DNA of 64,000 bases from Lycium barbarum (taxonomy: Eukaryota; Streptophyta; Magnoliopsida; Solanales; Solanaceae). Below, piece after piece: positions 1 through 10,625 of this stretch (position 1 is its first letter; each line of letters begins with the position of its first letter). Location: assembly GCF_019175385.1 (NCBI RefSeq), contig NC_083339.1, positions 114,933,601 through 114,997,600 on the forward strand, given 5' to 3'. Below the pieces are notes generated by a model. It was not told where the DNA came from. It was given only the letters and a program-made list of their open reading frames with translations, and did no database searches. The position numbers and the translations under genes were made by a program.

Positions 1-1108
1 TCCTTGGAAACAGATATTTATTCATGATCATTACCTTATTCAGCTGTCTGTAATCAATACACATTCACAAAGAGCCATATTTCTTTCTTACAAACAAAAC
101 AGGTGCTCCCCAAGGCGACGAACTAGGCCTAATAAAGCCTTTCTCAAGCAAATCCTTCAATTGCTCCTTTAACTCTTTCAACTCTGCAAGAGCCATTCTA
201 TATGAAGGAATAGATATGGGCTTAGTATCCGATAACACATCAATAGCGAAATCAATCTCTCGCTCAGGTGGAAGGCCTGGAAGCTCATCCGGGAATACAT
301 TCGGAAACTCATTCACCACAGGGACAGATTGAAGAGTCGGTGATTCTGCCTCTATATCCTGAACTCGGATTAAGTGATAAATATAGCCTTTAGCAATCAT
401 TTTATTTGCCTTGAGATAGGAAATAAACCTACCTCTCGGAGATGCGGTATTTCCCTTCCATTCTAAAATTGGTTCTCCTGGAAACTAGAAATGAACTATT
501 TTGGTTCTGCAATAAACATTGGCATAGTAAGAAACCAACCAATCCATTCCCATAATGAAATCAAAATCTACCATTTTCAACTCATGTAGGTCAGCCATAC
601 TATGATGGTCACACATGACCACCACACAATTTCGATATACCCGACTAGCTATTAATGGGTCACCGATGGCTGTATATATATATATACTTCAAAAGGCTTA
701 ATTGGCTCAGGTTTCATCCCAATACGATCAGCAATATAAGGAGTAATCTATGACAATGTAGAACTCGGATCAATCAATGCATATACATCATGAGAAAATA
801 CCGATTATATACATGTGACAACATCGAGGGAGTACTCAAGATCCTGTCACCCCGCCAGAGCATTAATACGGTGCTGAGGACCACTAGAACTTAGTGCACC
901 TCTTCTGCCTCTACCACGGCCAGCTGGCATCTGTGAGCCTTGCCCTGGAGGGCGTATAGATGATGAAGAACCAGTTGTTGACCCTATGGCCTGGACGCAG
1001 CCCCTATCCCCTATCGATAGATAGTCACGCATGATATGGCCTGGCTGACCGTAGGCGTAGCAAACATCTGAATCTAATCAGCATTGTCCCCAATGTAGCT
1101 TACCACAC
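1..1108 (-). pseudogene. Tekay-0: gag C-terminus, protease and start of RT (broken, cut by window edge)
   Basis: Left half of an old Ty3/gypsy chromovirus polyprotein read on the minus strand. From right to left: the end of the gag zinc knuckle (QCGKLHWGQC, then an RDY tail), an arginine/glycine-rich gag tail, an aspartic-protease-like segment (about 400-850), the linker with EFPNVFPDELPGLPPE, and the start of RT ([16 protein letters not shown]). The RT frame has a TGA at about 65-67 where the family has an arginine before MCIDYRQLN, then continues to the window edge. Other damage is visible: stops in the protease and a short TA expansion at about 671-688 within coding sequence. The 5' side ends abruptly at 1108 where the Tat/Ogre-like LTR begins. 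The matching gag half resumes at 18329. Confidence 0.88.
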
Positions 1109-4028
1109 TGTTGACATCTAATTTTCACCTCATAAGATGCGTATTTTAATTTTTAAAATTCTCGAGTCAAAGACGGAGTAAGGATGCACTGTCAAAAATT
1201 AAAATTTCAAAAGTCCCGAGAAAATTGCAAAAAATTGACATTTAGTTAATATTTTGTAAAAATTAATGATTACAAGAAATTACGAGTTATTTATTTTCAC
1301 AAAAATGATTTGAAAATAAGATACATATCTCGCTCTGTCTAACTCGGAAAAATTGTTAATTAAGACGATGTATGAATTGCGGCTCATTTTTTACCGCATT
1401 TTTCACATCTTTAAATATTCTCCAGAACTATATCAATATTAGGCTTGTTTTAAAGCTAAAATTTTAAATTTACGAGTTTTAAATTTTAATCAGCCTAAAT
1501 AACTATTTTTACTTAAGTTATATCTGTATTTTAATACTTAGTTTTTATTTTTTGATTTAAAATGGAGGGGGGATTGAATTAAACCTTTTAAAAACTAAGG
1601 GGGGGGGGGGGTAGAAGTTTATTAAAATAAACATTCCACCCCCATTCTTATTTTTCCTTTTTCTCGACCACCCTTCCTCTTATCAGGCGATTTCAGGCGA
1701 TTAGGGTTCTGCCATTGGCGGTCCACCCACGACAATTTATGGCCATTTTTGGCCGGAATTTTGAGGGGTTTTGTTCCTTATCACGAGTTCTTGTGATTCC
1801 CAGGTTCAATTTCCTCAAATTTGTGCTTTCTATACCTAATTGAATCCTAATTATGGAAGTTACTCTAGGTTCCTTCGTGCTATGGGTGCCATGGGCAGAG
1901 CCATGAGCTCTTTGCCATTTTGTGCCCCATAACACTCAAGGAAGGAATAAGGGGGAATTTTCTAGGTGGATTCGTGATTGGGTACAACTTTGGGGGGGGA
2001 TTTTATCTTGTTTTGTACTATGGTACCGTTATAGGGTGGTAATCTTTTTTTATTGATGACAAGGCATACTAAACTAGTATTTTCTGATTTTTATTTGTTC
2101 CTTTCGGGTACATTTAGTTAAATTCTTAGCTGTATTATTGTGATTTGTGCGAAAATTTGGTTGGATAAAGTACCATTGGTACAAATGTGCTGAAAATTAG
2201 TTTTGTCCCTTACAAAATTCGAATTTGTTTAGGATAGGGTTTTGGGAATTGGGGGGAAATTCGGTTAAGGGACCTAAATCTTTCCTTTTCTATCCATAGC
2301 ATCATTTTTCTAGCTATAAATAGAAGAGTTTGTGGCCATTTAGGGGAGGCTTTCTTTCCCGAAAATCTCTAAGAAGTGAAAAAGGGGTCCTAAATTCTCA
2401 TGATTAGAATCCTATTGGAATGTCAAGTATGCTATTGATACACTACTGAAATTACTACAATATACCCATACTATATATATATTATCTGAAAATATACTAC
2501 AATATATTATAAAAATTCCAAAGCAAAGGCTTCTTTTAAAGAATCTTGGGTATTGGTGTTGAAGTTGTGATTTAATCGCTCCTATTTGATTTTTTGGTTG
2601 CCCTATAAAAGGTACTATCCTATTCTAGTGTATTTTTTCTATTTCAGTCTATTTGATGCATTATCTTGTTCATGAGTTGTTTTAAGTTGAGATTCTTTTA
2701 GAATGTAGCTTTTATACCTGAAATAGCACTGTTTATGTTGATGTAAGAGTTGTTTGGTTACTGTTTTTGTTGAAATTTGAAGACTACTATGTTGTAATGA
2801 TATATAATGTATCTTGAAAGGATTTTGAGAGTCAATTATTAAGTAATAAGGATATAACAGGAAACTGATTTTGTTTCTAGTTGTTATTCACTGTTTCCTT
2901 TGAAATTTTAGACTACTTTAGTACATTTCATGCCTTAACTTGATTAGATTTGATAAGGAATGGTTTTGAGTTATTGTTCTTAGAGAATGTAGTTTGTCAT
3001 ACATATATTAACGCTGTTTATGCTAGTATAAAAGTTGTCTAGTTGCTGCTTTATAGAGCTTGACTTATTTGTATATTTAATGTAGTTCATGTTTGCTTAA
3101 AGGTTGCTCAGTAGTTTGTGTATTGATCTGGTAAAGCTGATGTGTTTTAATATTCCTATAATGAAGTTCAAAAGATTTTAAATGCTAACTATTGAGTATT
3201 AAGGTTTATTAGGTTAAAATGAGTTAGGTGTTAGTTTTGAATCTTGTTTACTGTCTCATTTGTTAGACTTAAGGGGCTAGGATAATATCTTTCCATTTTT
3301 TTTGAGACTGCTTTGTTGTTGTTCTATAGTTCTTGAGTACCCTTAGTCGTGTTATGGTTATTTAGTCTACTTTCTAGTTTGTTGGATGGTCCTTAATAAA
3401 GTGTAGATCATTTGGGTTTGTTTTTATAAATGTTTGCCATATTTTTGTCATCTAAAAAGCTGTTAGAGTTTTAAAATAAGCCTATGCTCTTGTATTCACT
3501 GATTAGTAGTTGAATCCTAGTCTAAATGGTATCTTGAAGTGATATAGACACTTTTGGAATGGTTAAGTGATTATCAAATAGAGATTGGCCTTAAAAATGA
3601 GCTTAAAACTATATCCTCTTTTGAAAAAGTGACTTGTTTATGAATACCTCTGAGATTTTGTTTGAATTTGCCTTGTGTGTTATTTTTAACTGATCTTCTA
3701 GGATCATTTAGGTTAAGAAAAAAAAATTACTTTAAAACTTTAGAATGTGATGCTCATGCCTTTATTTTTTGAATATTTGAACTTGGAGATATTTAAATCC
3801 CTGCTTTGCTTGGTATTATGTATACCAGAACTTGTTTTCATTCTTAAGATCATTTTCTTTCCAAATCAGTAAGGAATGACTTCTCAACCCCTGAGTCTCC
3901 ATTACTTGGCTTAAGTGACATGTTAAGATCATAAGAAAGGAATTCTTGCTTGTCTTTGTGATTGTTCTGCCTTATTGGATATGCATTTGTCATTTTAAAA
4001 CTTGGTTAGACATTTGAGAGGTGGAAAT
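1109..4028. other. Non-coding first segment of the Tat/Ogre-like LTR
   Basis: AT-rich sequence without a convincing reading frame. It includes a 13-G homopolymer at 1599-1611 and pyrimidine-rich, intron-like prose from about 2560 to 4000. The segment stops at the 5-bp target duplication gaaat (4024-4028) of the TR-GAG insertion and continues at 13787. Confidence 0.65.
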
Positions 4029-7000
4029 TGTCACGCCCAACCCCGTGGGCCGCGACTGGTATCCTAACTGGATACCCATACGTACCTACCTGACAGAATC
4101 GGCGTACCAGACAGAATATTTCAAATAGGTGTTTACAGATTCAAGTCAATACAGATACGGCGCGCGCGAAAATATATACATATGCATACTGAAACTTTTG
4201 CATAAGCCGATGAGGCTAACAAAGCAGACGGAGTCACAAAATCGTACGCACCTACCTGAACAGATGTAACCCGTAACCCACATACATATCTACAGGCCTC
4301 TAACAGACATATAGAATCAGATGACGGGACAGGGCCCCGCCGTATCCAGAATTGTCATACATACAGAATATACAGATGTCAGAAGACATATACCAAAAGT
4401 ATTCGCTCCGGATCAAAGGACCTCTTCAAAATAGCAGAATCTGAGTCCTAGACTGGCGGTGTATCTCCAGGTGCGTCTGTACCTGCGGGCATGTAACGCA
4501 GCCCCCGAAGAACCGGGGATCAGTATGAAAAATGTACTGAGTATGTGAAGCGGAAATGTATCAAACATAATCATAATCTGGACCAGAAGCACAGAAATAT
4601 AATAGACAGAATCATAAGCCGAACAGACAGACGGAAGTATACCGGACAGAGTCATAATCCAGACGGACAGACAGAATCATGGTCCAGACTGACAGACAGA
4701 ATCATAATACATACGGACAGACAGAATCACAATACATACGGACAGACAGACGTGTGCCGGATAGAATTATGCATGCAGAGTCATACAGAATCATACAGAG
4801 TCATGTGCTTATATAAATGCTGATAGCACATACATACATACATACATACAGATCCCGGCCCTGTCACGGGGGCGCGGTAAACAGAACCCGACCCTCTTAG
4901 TACGGGACGCGGTGAACAGACAGAATCAGATAATGTGCCATCCTGGCCGCCATCCCTATACAAAGATCATAATATCATACTGATATAAACAGATCCCGGC
5001 CCGCACACCGAGGGACGCGGTGAACAATGCAGAGGAATATGCACGATAACAGAACCTGGCCCGGGACGCAGTGAAGGAAGCATTGAGACATCCACGAACA
5101 GATTAATGAGAAACCACACACATACAGACTCAATCAAACTGAAGTATGCCAAGCGGCGAGTCAAATAAGAGTATTCGGATGGTATTCATAATACGCGCCT
5201 ATATCCTACTTGGGAAGGCACGACAGATTATCACCAGAATCATATTTTCAGATGTCAAAACCATTTTGCAAGATTTATATAAAAACAGTCATATCATGGT
5301 CAAAATGATAGTTCAGATGTTGCCTATGAAAAACGGACAGAAAGAAGGCAATTTAGGCCATACAAGAGGTATCGGGGCTCCGTGGGCCCACCTCGGACCA
5401 ACTCGAGGCGACATACGTAAATGACTGATAAAAGACCTTATGAGGTCATCCATAATCATTTAGAAGTATTCCGACTCCGTTTAAGGAAAGTTTCATACAA
5501 AAGTTCACTTTAAAGACATTTTATAAGGAAATGGTTTCAATCTTACTGAAGGAATTGGAGCGGATTTCCATATCGAATTCCGAGGAACGGAGTCGTATTT
5601 AAGGCTCGCGGTCGAGCCTATCATGTTCGGAACATGCCTAAGAATAAAGGGGAAGGCTTTACATACCTCGATTGCGCCTTACGCTCGCTTGGCTTCGATT
5701 CCAATTTCGTCCAGAATCTAGAAATGGTCAAGTTTACCAATTGTCAAATTTAAGCTTCTCAATAATGCAAACTTATTACATCCTTGCCTACCGAAATTTC
5801 GGCAGCATTTCCCCTATATATATATCATCCCCGAGACTTAGCTCGGCTTAGTTTATCAACACAGCAACCCAGAAACAACATCAATGACAACAACAAGCAT
5901 TAAAACACATAATATGGCATAACTAGCCATGTTTCCGACATAACACAATATCTTTCATTCCGACCTTACACTTCCAAACCAATCTTATTATTTTCATATT
6001 CATCACTTATCAAGACCACTACAACATGATTCGGAGGCATATCATATCGTTTTCACCAAATATACATAAGGTATACACGATATACGAGTTTCCTACCAAA
6101 ACCATAATTCACCTACAACTTCCAATTTTTTTTGCAAACATGTTCATGACACGTTCATACCTTCCAACTTCATCAATGACAATCATAATTTGCCTCTTAC
6201 TACTTTCATTTCCACATTTACATAAACCATAATAAAGTTAAATAATTTCCTTCAACAACTTAATAACCATTCTTCCATAACAACAAAAACGATTATTCTT
6301 TCATTCACTTCACAATTAACACAATTAACATGCTAACAAAATTTAGTTCACCTTCCAACATCAACACACACCACACGGCCACATACTATATTCTCCAACT
6401 TCCATTAATTCATTCAACTTTCATTTCTAATACAATTCCCACATTAACAACAACTAGATTTCAACATAAATTCAAGTCACCATTAACATGGAATGCAAGC
6501 ATATATACGGCCAACATGCATACAACCCCAACACACAAAATTTTTATGCTTTTCATTCATTTACACACACTACATCATACATACATCTCCCATAACATAA
6601 CAAAAGCGTAAAATTCTTACCTTTCCTTCAAGTTCTTCACTTGCTACAAAAATCACTTTCTTGCCAAGATACTTATACCACCTTGTAGAGGACCTTGCAC
6701 TTAGTAGTATTACACCAAAATTACAATTTTTGGGTTCAAGATTGAAGGGCTAGAATATTTTTCTTTTTCTTTCCTTTCTTTCTCTCCCTCACCCGAAACC
6801 TCCTCTTCTTTTTGTTCTTGCTTTGTTTTTTTTTTGTCTTGCTTTCTCTTGAAGCTTCTACAAGATATAGATGACTTAATAGATAATTGTCACATGGAAA
6901 AATAATTCCATGGACTTGGGTCAATGCTTGGCCGGTTGGGCCTCTCCCAATTGGGCCTCATTTTCTCTTATTTTTTTGAGTCCAATAGGCTAGATTTTTG

Positions 7001-7177
7001 TAATTCATGGAGCAAGTTTCCAAAATTCCAATTTTGCCCTTGGCCTCCTTTCGTAATCCCACACCATTGTATTCACGACCGACACATTCATACCAAGTAA
7101 GGTCCAAACATGGCCTTATTCATTACAAGTCAAGTTATCTCGAATTTTTCGAATATACAAAAATACCGGATGTAACA
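4029..7177 (-). repeat. TR-GAG 3' LTR
   Basis: About 3.15 kb, matching 10626-13781 nearly base for base. It contains short tandem blocks with the phrase GACAGACAGAATCA (about 4600-4760), four copies of a GC-rich hairpin-like unit (4853-5080), the conserved three-hairpin LTR module (4479-4550), a GACGGGACAGGGCCCCGTC palindrome (4324-4342) and a perfect CCGAAATTTCGG palindrome (5791-5802). The ORFs in it are not conserved in sense and look incidental. Confidence 0.93.
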
Positions 7178-7213
7178 TCCTCCCCCCCTTTAAAACATTC
7201 GTCCTCGAATGTT
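7178..7213 (-). promoter_or_regulatory. TR-GAG polypurine tract and adjacent hairpin
   Basis: On the minus strand this reads AAAGGGGGGGAGGA directly before the 3' LTR: a plus-strand priming PPT. Immediately upstream lies AACATTCGAGGACGAATGTT (7194-7213), a perfect 8-bp inverted repeat with a 4-base loop. The same 20-mer sits next to the PPT of Tekay-A, and a degraded form next to that of Tekay-B. Confidence 0.85.
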
Positions 7214-7576
7214 AAATTGACCTCATGGGGCGTCATACTATTTCGGGAGGGTCCTTTTTATAACCGTCCTTTGTCGACTTTTCGATACGGATTCTTTACC
7301 AATATGGCGGAGTAATTCTTCACATTACTGACTCATATGCACTCATAACGTGTTTTCTCATATCCCATATAATCGCTGGGCCATGAATTGTATTCTAGTA
7401 ACAGATGAATGCTTTTCGCTCTTTCACAGACATTGTGTCCCTTCTTCCTTTCCTTCCAAGCTTTTCAGACATCATAATCCATATCCCTTCTTGATACACT
7501 CCTCGGTTCCTTCCACATCATAGTATTCCCATGTCATACCAATCAGATTCACAACTGGGATCGGGCGCATAGAAGC

Positions 7577-7976
7577 ATATCAGACAGATTCGCAATCGGA
7601 GGCAGACGTACTAAATTATGGCAGACAGATTCGTAGTCAGAATCAGACGTATGGGAGTATGTCAGACAGATCCGTGTTCAGAGTCAGACGGACAGAAATG
7701 TATCAGACAGATTCGTGATCAAAGTCAGACGTACAGAGATGTATCAGACGGTTTCGTTATCAGAGTCGGACATACAGAGATGTATCGGACAGACTCGTAA
7801 TCAGAGTTAGACATACGGAGATATGTCAGACAGATTCATATCCAGAGTCAATCGGACAGAGGTATATCAGACGGAAACGTAATCGGATTCAGAAGTACAG
7901 AGGCGTAATAGACAGAGCCTTATCAGAATCAGAGGTGTAGAAGTACAACAAACAGAGTTTTGATTAGAATCAGACC
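7577..7976. repeat. 41-bp minisatellite in TR-GAG internal region
   Basis: About nine and a half degenerate units of 41 bp, each beginning like CAGACAGATTCGTA and containing AGTCAGACGTACAGAGATGT or variants. Units are head-to-tail; the right-hand units are more diverged. Not seen elsewhere in the window. Confidence 0.85.
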
Positions 7977-8646
7977 ACTCCTATTAAGGCTGCAATGATT
8001 CACGAAAATTTCCCTTTGTCGGCATCTCGTTATTCACCCCGACCATTGTGTCACAGATTATCTCATCGGAACCTATTCATTCATTCATAAACTTGTTCGT
8101 CAAATTGTCGTACAAATCTTCTTACGCGTCGCTTGTCAACCCTTTCAAGGATTCCGTTTATTCATATTTCTTATTCTTCATCTTTCCTACTGTCCATACT
8201 CATTTTCTTTTTCGGATATCGTCGCACTAGACTAAGTGGTAACGTAACCGGAGTTTATCTTTTATATATATTTTTGACAACATTCGTATCCTCGTCTTTG
8301 CTTCGTTTCATGTATTCGGTTTAGTAAAACCTTTCGTCTATCACAACATTAGTCGCCGGGACTCGGCTCTTGATCCACATGGGCACCAGACGAAGGTCAT
8401 ACACATACAAATACACACATACATATACGTTTACTAATATTTTACTTGCGAACGTCTCCGACCGTTATTCAAATTCGCTCAATTTCTCGAGCGGTATTGC
8501 GCTCCTTCTTTTCGCCCATTTAGTCCGCACCGGTCTGCGCGACTCATGTAAGGGCACTAGTTACTCCACACGTTCGCTCTTTCTTTAGGTTACCCCAAAT
8601 TTCCATTTATATCTATCATACTTACACTTGTGAAAAATTTTGCATT

Positions 8647-8712
8647 ACTTCCCAGGGGGGTCACCCATCCCAGAATTGCTCTGGCCTTAGCACGCTTAAC
8701 CTCGAAACTTTC
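8647..8712 (-). other. 5S-rRNA-derived segment
   Basis: On the minus strand this resembles the 3' half of plant 5S rRNA. GTTAAGCGTGCT (8689-8700) is identical to the A-box part of the 5S internal promoter, followed by a degraded middle, then GGATGGGTGACCCCC (8656-8670) and TGGGAAGT, matching the C-box part with one extra C. The 5' half of 5S and the gene's T-run terminator are not seen, so this is not a 5S gene. It lies in the same orientation as the element's transcription, downstream of gag. Confidence 0.8.
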
Positions 8713-8964
8713 ATGCATTTTGGCGCGTTACGGCTAATATAATTTCGTCGATTGCCCCGCACGACCTTTGTCACGTAATTTAGGGCAGATCGGGGTCTTA
8801 ATAAATTTTCGGGAAATTCTCATAGTGGGTCCCACCCCGGGCTAGACCATACAATTATCATATCGCCCTTCCGAATTCTCAATGTTTATCAGGTTAACAA
8901 TTACCTTGCTCTTATTAATACCCAGAAGAAGAAAATCACATAATATGATAAAGTATAGACCCAT

Positions 8965-10422
8965 TCATACACATATTCCTCGAGAAAAGATCACTAACAT
9001 ACCTGGGTGTGCACTTGAAGACGCTCCTGGGTCCTGCCGGCCGGTCAAAGCAAATACGCGGTTCGAAGGACCGCTGTAACCAGAAGCTGCACCTCGACCT
9101 CTACCACGACTCGCTGGTGCTGGTGCTTCTCGCCCTGTGGGGCGTACGGCTGCCGAAGGAGAAGATGAGCCAGCAACGGACCCAGTAGGCTGGACTGAGC
9201 CTGAACCACCCTTATGCGGGCACTCTCTCACACGATGATCTGGGCTGCCACAAAAATAACAAGCGCCTGTAGCGCGATAACACTCCCCCGGGTGGAGTCT
9301 CCCACAGTAAGAACAAGGGGGCATAGGTGGCCTCGATTGACCGGGACCTCTGCTCACCTGTGAGCCTGGAACTCTGGAGCTCTGTCCTGAGAACTGTGGG
9401 GGCGTACTGTGTGCTGGCTGGGACGAATACCTGTTACCCTGCCGCTGAGAAAACTCGCTTTGAAATCCCCCTGAATACCCGGCCGATCTGGCTCTCTTAG
9501 GCCGGCTCCTGTCGTGACCCCTATCAGGCCAACGTTCCCTACGTCGGTCCTCCATGCCCTGGGCGTGCGCCTGTACCCGAGCAATATGCATCCCTGGCTG
9601 AGAAGCCACCGCCAGGCAACTATCAATCAAATAAGGGTCCAGCCCCATCACGTACCGGTGCACCCTGTCGGCCATCTCAGCTACTATAGCGGGTGCATAC
9701 CTAGCCAGTGAGTCAAACTCTAGGCTATACTCTCGAACACTTCTACCGTTCTGTCTCAAGTTCAAGAATCGATCAACCCTAGCTCTCCGCAGCTCTGGAG
9801 GTAGAAAATGATCAAGAAAGGCCTTAGTAAACTCGGCCCATACTGCTGGGGGAGCATCGTCACCCCTGGATAGCTGCCAGGACTCATACCAGTTCGCCGC
9901 TACCTCATATAACCGATACGAAGCCAACTCGACGGACTTAGTCGGCGAAGCTTTAATCAACCGTATCGTACTCTCCATCTTTCTAATGAACTCCTGGGGG
10001 TCCTCTTCGGGTTTTATCCCGGAGAATTCTGGAGGATTACATGTCAAAAACTCACGAGCCCTGGAGCTTTCATATCTGTCCGCACGACCACCCCCAAATC
10101 CATGCCTGCGAACCTGCTCTGTCATTAGTGTGGTCAATAACTGAACCGCATCTCGCATGGCCCTGTCCTCCGCCCCTGGCTGTGGAGTTGGAGGCTCGGG
10201 CACTGGAACCCCGGGAGCTCACGGTGGAGCCGCCCTCTGATCAACAACTGCTGCTGCTCCAATTTCCTCTGATAAGGGCGGTGTAACAGAACCGGCTGAT
10301 AGGGGCTCATCCTCAAGTACCGGCCGCGCACTGGCCCTGGTAACTCTCTGGGCCCGGCTGGTCTCTCCTACCTCCACCCCCGTTTTGCCCTTCTGGGCAG
10401 CTGTTGCTTTCTTCGGAGGCAT
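8965..10422 (-). CDS. gag: TR-GAG gag protein (one in-frame TGA)
   Basis: Structural Gag, which packages retrotransposon RNA into virus-like particles. I place the start at 10420-10422 (MPPKKATAAQKGK), as in the Tekay gags here. An in-frame TGA at 10219-10221 interrupts after about 67 codons; the same frame then runs about 417 codons to the stop. After the stop come the capsid-like region (NPPEFSG, FLDHFLPPELRRARV, EYSLEFDSLARYAP), a basic stretch, and two zinc knuckles: CSYCGRLHPGEC and CYFCGSPDHRVREC (CX2CX4HX4C). The end reads RVFALTGRQDPG, the family's junction to protease, then a few remnant residues and stop. Apart from the single TGA the frame is open, unlike the pol genes around it. 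Confidence 0.88.
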
Positions 10423-10605
10423 CGCTGAAAACATAACAAATCGTTAGGAGGGGATCATCCTACTAATACAGTTCTATCGCACGATCTAAGATTCAAAGAA
10501 GGGTAACATCCTAAATGCCCTGTAGCCTCCTTTTTATAGATGTGGTGCACAACACACCGATAAACAAGACTCTACTAGACACGGCCTGTAGACATACCGA
10601 GGACT

Positions 10606-10621
10606 AACCGCTCTGATACCA
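10606..10621 (-). promoter_or_regulatory. TR-GAG primer binding site (tRNA-Met initiator)
   Basis: Minus-strand TGGTATCAGAGCGGTT, complementary to the 3' end of plant initiator tRNA-Met, four bases inside the 5' LTR. This marks the right-hand LTR as 5' and the element as minus-strand. Confidence 0.93.
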
Positions 10622-10625
10622 CTTC

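Larger units (their letters stand above)
7214..8964 (-). other. TR-GAG non-coding internal region replacing pol
   Basis: About 1.75 kb between gag stop and PPT without any domain I recognise. It holds the 41-bp minisatellite (7577-7976) and the 5S-rRNA-derived segment (8647-8712). The gag frame runs a few codons into the family's protease start before stopping, so pol was probably lost by a deletion or replacement joined there. Confidence 0.7.

Noticed and set aside
1109..1120. Clean target duplication for the Tat/Ogre-like LTR
   Set aside because: cacac on the left and agcac on the right match at only three of five positions.
4545..4823. Plus-strand ORF in TR-GAG LTR (and its copy at 11143-11424)
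   Set aside because: Low-complexity GACAGACAGAATCA repeats, antisense to the element; no domain.
8647..8712. A genuine 5S rRNA gene
   Set aside because: Only the 3' half is recognisable, the middle is diverged and no terminator or second unit is present.
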